From contig NZ_MJAH01000010.1 in the NCBI RefSeq assembly GCF_001746295.1, forward strand, positions 290,124-354,123: 64,000 nucleotides of DNA. The letters run 5' to 3'. The notes below the pieces were generated by a model. That model ran no database searches. It saw only the letters and a list, made by a program, of their open reading frames with translations, and was not told the origin of the DNA. This document shows, one piece after another, positions 15,721 through 23,898 of the stretch. Within the stretch, counting starts at the first letter, position 1, and every line of letters starts with the position of its first letter. The stretch is from Streptomyces sp. LUP47B (lineage in GTDB: Bacteria; Actinomycetota; Actinomycetes; Streptomycetales; Streptomycetaceae). Position numbers and translations under genes: made by a program.

Positions 15721-15875
15721 ACCTCCAGCCTCACGACGCCCGCGACCAGACACATCGCGGCGCCTATGGAGAGCAGCACGATCAGGCTCTTCGGCATGTC
15801 CTGCTTGACGAAGGAGTAGATGCCGCCGGCCAGGAAGAGGCCGACGACGATCAGGAGGGTCGAGAGGCCGGTCAC
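15711..15875 (-). CDS. 54-residue membrane protein inside the his operon
   Basis: A small protein starting at the GTG 15875, which overlaps the hisB stop as GTGA. It is nearly all membrane: a first span LSTLLIVVGLFLAGGIYSFV, a short polar turn KQDMPKS, and a second span LIVLLSIGAAMCLVAGVVRL, ending EVWN. No catalytic motif is visible and I do not recognise a named family. Its tight coupling between hisB and hisH argues that it is a real, co-translated gene. Confidence 0.75.
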   Translation of the reverse strand: MTGLSTLLIVVGLFLAGGIYSFVKQDMPKSLIVLLSIGAAMCLVAGVVRLEVWN

Positions 15876-16465
15876 AGCGCGCCCTTCGTGGAGGGGAGGA
15901 TGCCGGCCGCGCGCGGGTCGCGCTCGCTGGCGTACCTGAGGGCCCGGGCCAGCGCCTTGAACTGGCACTCCACGATGTGGTGCGCGTTGCGCCCGTACGG
16001 CACGTGCACGTGCAGCGCGATCTGCGCCTGGGCGACGAAGGACTCCAGGATGTGCCGGGTCATCGTGGTGTCGTACGCACCGATCATCGGCGCCATGTTC
16101 TCGGGCTCGGTGTGCACGAGGTAGGGGCGGCCGGAGAGGTCGACGGTGACCTGGGCGAGGGACTCGTCCAGCGGGACCGTGCAGTTGCCGAAGCGGTAGA
16201 TGCCCACCTTGTCGCCGAGCGCCTGCTTGAAGGCGGCACCCAGCGCGAGGGCGGAGTCCTCGATGGTGTGGTGGGAGTCGATGTGCAGGTCGCCCTCGGT
16301 CTTCACGGTCAGGTCGAACAGACCGTGCCGGCCGAGCTGGTCGAGCATGTGGTCGTAGAAGCCGACGCCCGTCGACACCTCGACCTTTCCGGACCCGTCG
16401 AGATCGATCTCGACGAGGACCGAGGTCTCCTTGGTCACCCGCTCCACGCGGCCTACGCGGCTCAT
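15872..16465 (-). CDS. hisB: Imidazoleglycerol-phosphate dehydratase
   Basis: Mn-dependent dehydratase making imidazole acetol phosphate; a monofunctional HisB without the HisN phosphatase domain. The 197-residue protein has GFYDHMLDQLGRHG, DSHHTIEDSALALG and AHHIVECQFKALARAL, the duplicated His/Glu metal-binding motifs. The ATG at 16465 overlaps the hisC stop as ATGA. Length is exactly that of the family. Confidence 0.97.
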   Translation of the reverse strand: MSRVGRVERVTKETSVLVEIDLDGSGKVEVSTGVGFYDHMLDQLGRHGLFDLTVKTEGDLHIDSHHTIEDSALALGAAFKQALGDKVGIYRFGNCTVPLDESLAQVTVDLSGRPYLVHTEPENMAPMIGAYDTTMTRHILESFVAQAQIALHVHVPYGRNAHHIVECQFKALARALRYASERDPRAAGILPSTKGAL

Positions 16466-17568
16466 GCGCTCTCCTTCTTCAACTCACGGACCGCGTCGAG
16501 GAACGCGTCGTTCTCTTCGGGGATTCCGGCCGTCACCCGCAGCCAGCCTGGGACGCCGTTGTCCCGGACCAGGACGCCCCGGTCGAGGATCTTCTGCCAC
16601 ATCGCGTGGGCGTCGTCGAAGCGGCCGAACTGCACGAAGTTGGCGTCCGAGGCGGTGACCTCGTAGCCGATCTCCAGCAGCTCGGTGACCAGCCGGTCCC
16701 GCTCGGCCTTCAGCTGCTCGACGTACTTGAGCAGGGTGTCGGTGTGCTCCAGGGCGGCCAGCGCGGTCGCCTGTGTGACGGCCGACAGGTGGTAGGGCAG
16801 CCGTACGAGCTGTACGGCGTCCACGACCGCCGGGTGCGCGGCGAGGTAGCCGAGGCGCAGGCCCGCGGCCCCGAACGCCTTCGACATGGTCCGCGAGACG
16901 ACGAGATTCGGCCGTGCTTCCAGCAGCGGCAGCAGTGAGTCGCCGTGGCTGAACTCGATGTAGGCCTCGTCGACCACGACCATGGAGGGCTTCGCGGCCT
17001 GCGCGGCCTCGTACAGCGCGAGGACCGTCTCCGGGGGGACCGCGGTGCCCGTGGGGTTGTTGGGCGTGGTGATGAAGACGACGTCCGGCCGGTGCTCGGC
17101 GACGGCCTTCTCGGCGGCGGCGAGGTCGATCGTGAAGTCCTCGTTGCGCGGGCCGGAGATCCAGCCCGTGCCGGTGCCGCGCGCGATGAGGGCGTGCATC
17201 GAGTACGACGGCTCGAAGCCGATCGCCGTACGGCCCGGTCCGCCGAAGGTCTGCAGCAGCTGCTGGAGGACCTCGTTGGAGCCGTTCGCCGCCCAGACGT
17301 TGGCGAGGCCGACCTCGTACCCCGAGGTGTCGCTGAGGTACTTGGCGAGCTGGGTGCGCAGCTCGACCGCGTCCCGGTCCGGGTAGCGGTTGAGATCGCG
17401 GGCTGCCTCGCGGACGCGCTCGACGATGCGCTCGACCAGCGGCTCGGGCAGCGGGTAGGGGTTCTCGTTGGTGTTCAGCCGTACGGGGACGTCCAACTGG
17501 GGCGCGCCGTAGGGGGACTTGCCGCGCAGCTCGTCCCGTACTGGGAGATCGTCGATTCCGAAGTTCAC
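16462..17568 (-). CDS. hisC: Histidinol-phosphate aminotransferase
   Basis: PLP enzyme converting imidazole acetol phosphate to histidinol phosphate. LNTNENPYPLP near the N-terminus, the cofactor-contacting PNNPTGT, VVDEAYIEF, and the Schiff-base lysine in SRTMSKAFGAAGLRLGY identify it. The GTG at 17568 overlaps the hisD stop as GTGA and gives 368 residues, the family length; the open frame continues far upstream antiparallel to nothing meaningful inside hisD. Confidence 0.96.
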   Translation of the reverse strand: MNFGIDDLPVRDELRGKSPYGAPQLDVPVRLNTNENPYPLPEPLVERIVERVREAARDLNRYPDRDAVELRTQLAKYLSDTSGYEVGLANVWAANGSNEVLQQLLQTFGGPGRTAIGFEPSYSMHALIARGTGTGWISGPRNEDFTIDLAAAEKAVAEHRPDVVFITTPNNPTGTAVPPETVLALYEAAQAAKPSMVVVDEAYIEFSHGDSLLPLLEARPNLVVSRTMSKAFGAAGLRLGYLAAHPAVVDAVQLVRLPYHLSAVTQATALAALEHTDTLLKYVEQLKAERDRLVTELLEIGYEVTASDANFVQFGRFDDAHAMWQKILDRGVLVRDNGVPGWLRVTAGIPEENDAFLDAVRELKKESA

Positions 17569-18890
17569 TTGCTCGTCGGTACCTTCCACCCGAACCGTGC
17601 CTTGATCGCCGCCCCGTGGGCGGGCAGGTCCTCCGCCTCCGCGAGCGTCACCACGTGGTGCGCCACGTCCGCGAGCGCGTCCTTCGTGTAGTCGACGATG
17701 TGGATGCCCCTCAGGAAGGACTGCACGGACAGTCCGGAGGAGTGGCAGGCACAGCCACCGGTCGGGAGCACGTGGTTGGACCCGGCGCAGTAGTCGCCGA
17801 GCGAGACCGGCGCCCAGGGGCCGATGAAGATCGCGCCCGCGTTGCGGACCCGGTCGGCGACCGCGGCGGCGTCGGCCGTCTGGATCTCCAGGTGCTCGGC
17901 GCCGTACGCGTCGACGACCCTGAGGCCCTCGTCGATGCCGTCGACGAGGACGATCGCGGACTGCCTGCCCTTCAGGGCGGGCACGATCCGGTCCTCGATG
18001 TGCTTGGTGGCCGCGACCTGCGGCTCCAGCTCCTTCTCGACCGCGTCCGCGAGCTCGACGGAGTCGGTGACCAGGACGGCGGCGGCCAGCGGGTCGTGCT
18101 CGGCCTGGCTGATCAGGTCGGAGGCCACATGCACCGGATCGGCGGAGGCGTCCGCCAGGACCGCGATCTCGGTCGGTCCGGCCTCGGCGTCGATGCCGAT
18201 CTTGCCCGTGAAGTAGCGCTTGGCCGCGGCGACCCAGATGTTGCCGGGGCCGGTGACCATGGGGGCGGGCGGGCAGGACTCGGTGCCGTACGCGAACATG
18301 GCGACGGCGGTCGCGCCACCGGCGGCGTAGACCTCGTCGATGCCGAGCAGCGCGCACGCGGCGAGGATCGTCGGGTGCGGGAGGCCTCCAAACTCGGCCT
18401 GGGCGGGCGAGGCGAGCGCGATGGACTCCACTCCCGCCTCCTGCGCGGGCACCACGTTCATGATCACGGAGGACGGGTAGACCGACCGGCCGCCGGGTGC
18501 GTACAGCCCGACACGGTCGACCGGCACCCACTTCTCGGTGACGGAACCGCCGGGGACGACCTGGGTCGTGCGGGTCGTACGGCGCTGCTCGCGGTGGACG
18601 AGACGGGCGCGGCGGATGGACTCCTCCAGGGCCGCGCGCACGGCGGGGTCGAGCTCTTCGAGCGCCTTGTCCACAACGGCGGCCGGCACGCGTACCGACT
18701 CCAGCCGCACCCCGTCGAACTTCTCCGCGAAGTCGATCAGCGCCGCGTCGCCCCGATGATGCACGGCCTCGCAGATCGGACGCACCTTCTCCAGGGCGGC
18801 CTGAACGTCGAAGTCGGCTCGGGGCAGCAGGTCGCGCAGGGCGGGGCCCTCGGGGAGGGCGTCGCCGCGCAGGTCGATTCGGGAGATCAC
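17565..18890 (-). CDS. hisD: Histidinol dehydrogenase
   Basis: Zinc-dependent NAD enzyme catalysing the last two oxidations to histidine. YAPGGRSVYPSS, TGPGNIWVAAAKR, AGPTEIAVLAD and QAEHDPLAAA are signature segments, and LPTGGCACHSSGLSV lies near the C-terminus; 441 residues is normal. The GTG at 18890 has a GGGAG about 3 bases upstream. First gene of the his operon; its promoter should lie in 18891-19048, opposite the divergent beta-helix gene. I saw no His-rich leader peptide. Confidence 0.97.
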   Translation of the reverse strand: MISRIDLRGDALPEGPALRDLLPRADFDVQAALEKVRPICEAVHHRGDAALIDFAEKFDGVRLESVRVPAAVVDKALEELDPAVRAALEESIRRARLVHREQRRTTRTTQVVPGGSVTEKWVPVDRVGLYAPGGRSVYPSSVIMNVVPAQEAGVESIALASPAQAEFGGLPHPTILAACALLGIDEVYAAGGATAVAMFAYGTESCPPAPMVTGPGNIWVAAAKRYFTGKIGIDAEAGPTEIAVLADASADPVHVASDLISQAEHDPLAAAVLVTDSVELADAVEKELEPQVAATKHIEDRIVPALKGRQSAIVLVDGIDEGLRVVDAYGAEHLEIQTADAAAVADRVRNAGAIFIGPWAPVSLGDYCAGSNHVLPTGGCACHSSGLSVQSFLRGIHIVDYTKDALADVAHHVVTLAEAEDLPAHGAAIKARFGWKVPTSK

Positions 18891-19048
18891 GCTCCCAATT
18901 CTCTCAGACCCTCGTCAGGGCCCGTTCGCGCATTCCAATGGCTGATACGCAACCTGGAAGATCGCCTTCACGTCTAGCGTTCAGGGGGTTACTCAGCGGG
19001 CATGAACGGCTGTACGAATCCACAAGTGACCGAGGGGCTGGAAGAACC

Positions 19049-20626
19049 GTGACCGAGGGGGCCGGGGTCCGGGACGGAGACCTGCCGGACGATCTGACCG
19101 CCGCGGAAGCCGGTATGTGGCAGGCCTTCCGCAACGGCACCGTGTACGACCTGAGCAGCGGCGACACCGTCGTCGACGATCCGCACGGCGGGCACCCCTG
19201 GGGTCCCGAGCGGACGGTACGCGCGCGTATCGTGTGCTGGCTGCTCCTGGACGGTCCGCCCGCGCTCGCCGGCCGGGTCTCGTCCCTGAAGCTCACCGGC
19301 GTGCAGATCAGCGGCACCCTGGACCTCTCGGGCGGCACGGTCGTGCCGTACCTGGAGATGAAGGGCTGCCGCTTCGAGCGGGAGATCCTGCTGCCTGAGG
19401 CCCGCTTCACCACCGCACGGTTCGTGGACTGCTCGGTGCCGCGCCTGGAGGCCGCCAGGGTGCACACGGAGGGCGATCTGCATCTGCCGCGCTGCCGCTT
19501 CCACAACGGCGTACGGCTGACCGACGCGCACATCGGCACGGATCTGCTGATGAACCAGGCGATCGTCTACCGCGACCGCAGCGGCCGTTCGATCGCCGCC
19601 GACGGCATCACCGTGGGCCAGGACCTGCAGGCGGAGCTCCTGGAGTCGCACGGCGAGCTGAGCCTGCGCAGCGCCACCATCGGCGTCTCCCTGAGCCTGC
19701 GCGGCGCCCGGCTGAACAACCCGTACACCCGGCTCGCGCTGAACGCCCCCCAGCTGACCGTCGAGCGCACGCTGTACCTGACCCCGGCGGGCGTCGGCGC
19801 CTCCATGCTGAGCGGGGCGACCCCCGCGCGCGGGACGCGGATCCAGCGCTTCGAGTGCCAGGGCGGCGTGCGGCTGGACGACGGGCGGTTCGGGGACGCG
19901 GTCGACCTGGAACGGGCCCGCTTCACCTTCACCGAGGACCAGGAGCTGTCGCTGCGCCGGGTCCAGGCCCCGGAGCTGCGCTTCCTGGGTGAGAAGCCGC
20001 AGCGCGGCAAGGTGGTCCTCTCGGGAGCGCGGGTCGGCAACCTGGTGGACCGGGCGAGCGCATGGCCGGGACCGGGCAACCTCCACATGGGCGGGTTCGT
20101 CTACGAGAACCTCGTACCGCACGGTCCGTTCCCGCTGGCCGAGCGGCTGGAGTGGGTGGCGGCCGCCACCGCCGAGTACAACCCGGAACCGTACGAGAGG
20201 CTCGCGGCGGTGCTGCGGGCCGGTGGCGAGGACGAGGACGCGCGCGAGGTGCTGCTCGCCAAGCAGCGCCGGCGCCGCGAGAGCCTGCCGCTGGCCGCCA
20301 AGCTGTGGGGGTACGTGCAGGACTGGACGGTCGCCTACGGGTACCGGCCCGGTCGGGCCGCCGTATGGATGGCGGTGCTGTGGGCGGCAGGCTCCGTGGC
20401 GTTCGCACACGCGAGCCATCCGCCGCTCAAGGGCGGCGACCATCCGGTCTGGAATCCCGCCCTCTTCGCCCTCGACCTCCTGCTCCCGGTGATCGACCTG
20501 GGCCAGGTCGGTTTCTGGCAATTACGTGGCGGCTGGCAATGGCTGGCGGCCGCGATGGTCCTCCTCGGGTGGATCCTGGCGACCACCGTGGCGGCGGGTG
20601 CGACGAGGCTGTTGCGGCGGAATTAG
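19049..20626 (+). CDS. Beta-helix-like membrane protein with a TTA codon
   Basis: A 525-residue protein of a Streptomyces family sometimes labelled membrane-associated oxidoreductase, though no cofactor motif is visible. Residues about 70-360 form degenerate short repeats (SLKLTGVQISGTLDLSGG, then YLEMKGCRF, DLHLPRCRF, ELSLRSATI and similar) like pentapeptide or bactofilin-type solenoids. The C-terminus has three hydrophobic spans around AAVWMAVLWAAGSVAFA, ALDLLLPVIDLGQ and WLAAAMVLLGWILATT. Leu492 is encoded by TTA (20522-20524), which requires the bldA tRNA. The GTG at 19049 follows a GGAAGAA ribosome site; an open frame from 18938 overlaps the hisD promoter region. Confidence 0.75.
   Translation: MTEGAGVRDGDLPDDLTAAEAGMWQAFRNGTVYDLSSGDTVVDDPHGGHPWGPERTVRARIVCWLLLDGPPALAGRVSSLKLTGVQISGTLDLSGGTVVPYLEMKGCRFEREILLPEARFTTARFVDCSVPRLEAARVHTEGDLHLPRCRFHNGVRLTDAHIGTDLLMNQAIVYRDRSGRSIAADGITVGQDLQAELLESHGELSLRSATIGVSLSLRGARLNNPYTRLALNAPQLTVERTLYLTPAGVGASMLSGATPARGTRIQRFECQGGVRLDDGRFGDAVDLERARFTFTEDQELSLRRVQAPELRFLGEKPQRGKVVLSGARVGNLVDRASAWPGPGNLHMGGFVYENLVPHGPFPLAERLEWVAAATAEYNPEPYERLAAVLRAGGEDEDAREVLLAKQRRRRESLPLAAKLWGYVQDWTVAYGYRPGRAAVWMAVLWAAGSVAFAHASHPPLKGGDHPVWNPALFALDLLLPVIDLGQVGFWQLRGGWQWLAAAMVLLGWILATTVAAGATRLLRRN
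20522..20524 (+). other. In-frame TTA codon (bldA target)
   Basis: Codon 492 of the beta-helix membrane protein is TTA. In Streptomyces this codon is read by the developmentally regulated bldA tRNA. It is the only in-frame TTA I noticed in the genes of the window. Confidence 0.85.
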
Positions 20627-20747
20627 GGAGGTCCGTGGTGCGTAAGGTGAACGTAGGTCACGTCTTTACCGCGCTTTGACCGTCCGTCGTACAACTTTCC
20701 ACGAGTTGCACGTGCGCACTGGCGCAGGGCTGGCTCGCGGACCTTCA

Positions 20748-21758
20748 ATGGTCGACACCATGGCTCTGCTGCCCCCCTTCATCCGAGCGTCACGGACACC
20801 CCCGTACCTCACCGGCGGACTGCCCGCCGACAACGAGGTACTGCTCGACGCGCCCGACGACCGGCTCGGGCCGGCGCTGGTCGCGGCCGGGCAGGGCGCG
20901 TACGGACGCGCGGCCGAGGTGCTCGCGGCAACCCGCGAGAGCGCCGCCTGGGAACTGCGCGACCGGTACGTCCGGCGGCTCTCCGCCTTCGCCCGCTCGC
21001 GCCCCGAGTGGTACGACGCCTGGCGCGCCGAGGCCCCGTACGACCCGGACCAGCTGCTCCTTGCCGCCCAGCTCGCCGTGGACCGCGTCTGGGACTCACC
21101 GGCCCGGGCGGAGCTGCTGCGCGAGGTGAGCCCGCTGATCACGGCCGCGGCACGCGGCGACGACCGCGACCCGGTGCCGTGGCGTATCGCGCTGGACCAC
21201 GCGCGCGGCTCGCAGGCGGGGCACGTCTACTTCGGGGAGTTGTGGGAGGCGTCCCTCAGTCGCGCCCCGCTCCACTACGGCTGCCATGTCGCCGCGCTGC
21301 GCTATCTGGCGACCTCCTGGCGGGGCTCGTACCGCGAGTGTTTCGACTTCGCCGACCGGGCCGCGCAGGACGCCCCGTCCGGCTCCCTCATCCAGGCGCT
21401 GCCCGCGCGGGCAGCGCTCGCGTGTCTGACCGAGGGCGGCGGCACCGCGGTGCCGCGCGAGCGGCTGGACGCGGCGGCGGACCGGGCGATCGAGCTGTCC
21501 GCCACGTTCGCGGTGGCCGACCTCTGGCCGGCCGAGGTCCGCAACAAGCTGGTGTATGTCCTGGTGCGCCTGGGCCGCTGGACGGACGCTCTGGAGCAGC
21601 TGCGCATGATCGGCGCGTACGCGACCTCGTTCCCGTGGGGCCGGGAGTCCGAGGACCCGCTGGGCCGCTTCCTGGAGGTCCGCGAGGAGGTCCGCCGGCA
21701 CGCCCTGATCCATCCACGGAGTGAGCACGGGGGACGTGTCCGCTCCGGAGGCCATTAG
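20748..21758 (+). CDS. Hypothetical protein, helical-repeat (TPR-like)
   Basis: A protein of about 336 residues that I do not recognise. It starts MVDTMALLPPFIRASRTPPYL and is mostly alpha-helical with Ala/Arg/Trp-rich stretches such as SAAWELRDRYVRRL, PEWYDAWRAEAPYDPDQLLLAAQL and KLVYVLVRLGRWTDALEQLRM, which resemble TPR-like helical pairs. No signal peptide or membrane span. The start is uncertain: ATG 20748 or 20760, or a TTG at 20676. The stop is 11 bases before the LON-domain gene, so the two are probably co-transcribed. Confidence 0.7.
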   Translation: MVDTMALLPPFIRASRTPPYLTGGLPADNEVLLDAPDDRLGPALVAAGQGAYGRAAEVLAATRESAAWELRDRYVRRLSAFARSRPEWYDAWRAEAPYDPDQLLLAAQLAVDRVWDSPARAELLREVSPLITAAARGDDRDPVPWRIALDHARGSQAGHVYFGELWEASLSRAPLHYGCHVAALRYLATSWRGSYRECFDFADRAAQDAPSGSLIQALPARAALACLTEGGGTAVPRERLDAAADRAIELSATFAVADLWPAEVRNKLVYVLVRLGRWTDALEQLRMIGAYATSFPWGRESEDPLGRFLEVREEVRRHALIHPRSEHGGRVRSGGH

Positions 21759-21769
21759 GCTTTGGCGCC

Positions 21770-22510
21770 GTGACCACCGTGCGGCTCCCGCTCTTCCCCC
21801 TGAACTCGGTACTGTTCCCGGGGCTCGTGCTTCCTCTCAACGTCTTCGAGGAGCGCTATCGCGCCATGATGCGCGAACTGCTGAAGACGCCCGAGGACGA
21901 GCCGCGCCGGTTCGCCGTCGTGGCGATCCGCGACGGCCACGAGGTGGCGCCCAGCGCACCCGGCCTGCCGGACCAGACGGCCGTGCCCGAGCGCGGCCCC
22001 GCGGCCGGCTTCGGCGACGACCCGGCCACGGCGTTCCACGCGGTGGGCTGCGTGGCGGACGCGGCGACGGTACGGGAGCGGGCGGACGGCACGTTCGAGG
22101 TCCTGGCGACGGGCACGACCCGGGTCCGCCTGCTGTCCGTCGACGCGTCGGGCCCGTATCTGACGGCCGAACTGGAGGAGCTGCCGGAGGAGGCGGGCGA
22201 GGAGTCCGGTCCCCTGGCGGAAGGAGTCCTGCGGGCCTTCCTCCAGTACCAGAAGCGCCTGGCGGGGGCCAGGGAACGCACCCTGTCGTCCGGCACGGAG
22301 CTCCCGGACGAACCGTCCGTTGTGTCGTACCTGGTGGCTGCGGCGATGATGCTGGACACCCCCACGAAGCAGCGACTGCTCCAGGCCCCCGACACCGCGT
22401 CCCGTCTCCGGGACGAACTGAAACTTCTGCGCGCGGAGACGGCGATCATCCGTAATCTTCCGTCGTTGCCGGCGTCGGAACTGACGCTCGGCCCGACGAG
22501 TCTGAACTGA
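21770..22510 (+). CDS. LON substrate-binding-domain protein
   Basis: A 246-residue stand-alone protein with the Lon protease N-terminal (LON_substr_bdg) domain and no AAA+ or protease domain. The N-terminus VRLPLFPLNSVLFPGLVLPL followed by NVFEERYRAMM is the domain hallmark, and GTTRVRLLSVD is a later conserved strand. A helical C-terminal part contains SYLVAAAMMLDTPTKQRLLQ. Such proteins are widespread in actinobacteria; proposed roles as adaptor or ubiquitin-ligase-like cereblon relatives are unproven. The GTG start fits the domain boundary. It is followed 16 bases later by ybaK. Confidence 0.88.
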   Translation: MTTVRLPLFPLNSVLFPGLVLPLNVFEERYRAMMRELLKTPEDEPRRFAVVAIRDGHEVAPSAPGLPDQTAVPERGPAAGFGDDPATAFHAVGCVADAATVRERADGTFEVLATGTTRVRLLSVDASGPYLTAELEELPEEAGEESGPLAEGVLRAFLQYQKRLAGARERTLSSGTELPDEPSVVSYLVAAAMMLDTPTKQRLLQAPDTASRLRDELKLLRAETAIIRNLPSLPASELTLGPTSLN

Positions 22511-22526
22511 GGCCGGGAACCGCCAG

Positions 22527-23030
22527 ATGCCGAAGAAGCCGAAGAAGCAGCAGCAGCCGGGAGGCACCCCCGCGACGGTGGCCCTGACCGCGGCAGGCGT
22601 GCCCTTCACCGTGCACAGCTACGACCACGACCCCTCCCATCCGTCCTACGGCGAGGAGGCTGCCGAGGCGATGGGCGTCTCCCCCGACCGCGTCTTCAAG
22701 ACGCTGGTCGCGGACGTGGACGGGGCCCTCACGGTGGCGGTGGTCCCGGTGGCCGGCTCACTGGACCTGAAGGCCCTGGCCACGGCGGCGGGCGGCAAAC
22801 GGGCTGCGATGGCGGACCCGGCCCTCGCCGAACGCACCACGGGCTACGTCCGCGGCGGGATCTCTCCCCTGGGCCAGCGCAAGAAGCTCCCCACGGTCCT
22901 GGACGCCTCTGCCTCCACCCACGACACGATCTGCGTCTCGGCCGGCCGCCGGGGCCTCGAGGTGGAACTGGCGCCGGCCGACCTGGCCCGCCTCACGAAA
23001 GCGGTCCTGGCGCCCGTCGCCCGCGCGTGA
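22527..23030 (+). CDS. ybaK: Cys-tRNA(Pro) deacylase, YbaK/EbsC family
   Basis: A 167-residue YbaK-type trans-editing protein that removes Cys (or related amino acids) mis-attached to tRNA(Pro). The conserved catalytic Lys is in DRVFKTLVAD, and the substrate loop GGISPLGQRKKLPTVLD is intact. A short Lys-rich N-terminal lead (MPKKPKKQQQ) precedes the domain. It follows the LON-domain gene and precedes the tiny bL37-like gene. Confidence 0.9.
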   Translation: MPKKPKKQQQPGGTPATVALTAAGVPFTVHSYDHDPSHPSYGEEAAEAMGVSPDRVFKTLVADVDGALTVAVVPVAGSLDLKALATAAGGKRAAMADPALAERTTGYVRGGISPLGQRKKLPTVLDASASTHDTICVSAGRRGLEVELAPADLARLTKAVLAPVARA

Positions 23031-23071
23031 CCCCTCGACGAGCCCCCCTTCCTCGGTTGAGCAGAAGGGGC

Positions 23072-23146
23072 ATGTCGAAGAAAACGCGGAAACGCAAATG
23101 GCGCACCAAGAAGGGCCGCTCGAACCACGGCAGCCGGCCGGCGTAG
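23072..23146 (+). CDS. 24-residue basic protein resembling ribosomal protein bL37
   Basis: ATG to TAG encodes 24 residues: MSKKTRKRKWRT followed by KKGRSNHGSRPA. Size, the run of Lys/Arg and the C-terminal NHGxRP are those of the actinobacterial 50S protein bL37 first seen in mycobacterial ribosome structures (which ends ANHGKRPNA, from memory). AGAAGGGG stands directly upstream as a ribosome site with short spacing. It lies 41 bases after ybaK. It is far below usual ORF-size cut-offs. If right, the product binds 23S rRNA in the large subunit. Confidence 0.75.
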   Translation: MSKKTRKRKWRTKKGRSNHGSRPA

Positions 23147-23186
23147 GGGTGCGACGGGGATCGTAGGGGTCGAAGGGGGTCATCCC

Positions 23187-23864
23187 CTACTGCGCAGGCG
23201 CTCCGTACCCGTCCTTGGGGACCGGCTCCCCATATATCGGCTCAGGATCCCGGGGCCCGAACAACGCCGTCAGCCCCAGATGCACGACAAGCCCGGCCAG
23301 CGACCAGGCCAGCAACGCCCCCTTCGCGCCCAGCTTCAGCGGCGCGGAGAACGTGACGCCCTTGCCCACGGCCTTCGCATGGGCGAGCACATCCGAGGAC
23401 GGCCCGAGCCATGTCCCCACCCGCCACGCGAGAAAGGATCCCAGGATCCCTCCGACGGCGAGACCCACCACCAACGGCACCCCGCCCCGTCGCCGCCAGA
23501 GGAACACCACGAGCGCGCTCACAAAGCCGAAGGCCAGCGCCAACAGGGTGAACGTCCCGTCCACCCCCACCGCCTGCTCCCCTTCGGTGTCCTTGAGATA
23601 GACGACCCAGCTGCCCTGCTCGTCCACATCCCCGACCAGCGGCACATGCGGCGCCAGCCACCACCACAGCACGCCGAGCAGCGTTCCGAGGACCGCCACG
23701 GCCACCGTGACCGCCAAGGCCTCCAGCAGCTCGGTCTTCATGCCGGGCCCGTCCTGCCCGTACCGGGGTTCGGCCGGGGCCGTGTACCGGGGATCAGGGG
23801 CCTGCCACGCATCGTGCGAGGACGGTTCGTGGGGCGGCGGAGGAGGAGTCAACGGTGCGGTCAC
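23187..23864 (-). CDS. Hypothetical four-span membrane protein
   Basis: A 225-residue protein with a Pro-rich N-terminus (residues 1-45, containing PLTPPPPPHEP), then four hydrophobic spans: about 50-72, 101-122, 128-146 and 178-198. A polar extracytoplasmic loop with GDVDEQGSWVVYLKDTEGEQ separates spans 1 and 2. The C-terminus ends DGYGAPAQ. I do not recognise a family with confidence; the architecture resembles DUF2567-like proteins. GTG 23864 is assumed as the start; no strong ribosome site is seen. The ABC permease gene lies 34 bases upstream on the same strand, so it may be co-transcribed with the exporter. Confidence 0.7.
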   Translation of the reverse strand: MTAPLTPPPPPHEPSSHDAWQAPDPRYTAPAEPRYGQDGPGMKTELLEALAVTVAVAVLGTLLGVLWWWLAPHVPLVGDVDEQGSWVVYLKDTEGEQAVGVDGTFTLLALAFGFVSALVVFLWRRRGGVPLVVGLAVGGILGSFLAWRVGTWLGPSSDVLAHAKAVGKGVTFSAPLKLGAKGALLAWSLAGLVVHLGLTALFGPRDPEPIYGEPVPKDGYGAPAQ

Positions 23865-23898
23865 CCTGACATCGTGCCAGGCCCGCCTGTGCGGCGCG

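Noticed and set aside
18891..19048. Possible histidine attenuator leader before hisD.
   Set aside because: No run of His codons is present in any frame.
18938..19048. Upstream extension of the beta-helix gene.
   Set aside because: The added residues overlap the divergent hisD promoter region, and the GTG at 19049 has a good ribosome site.
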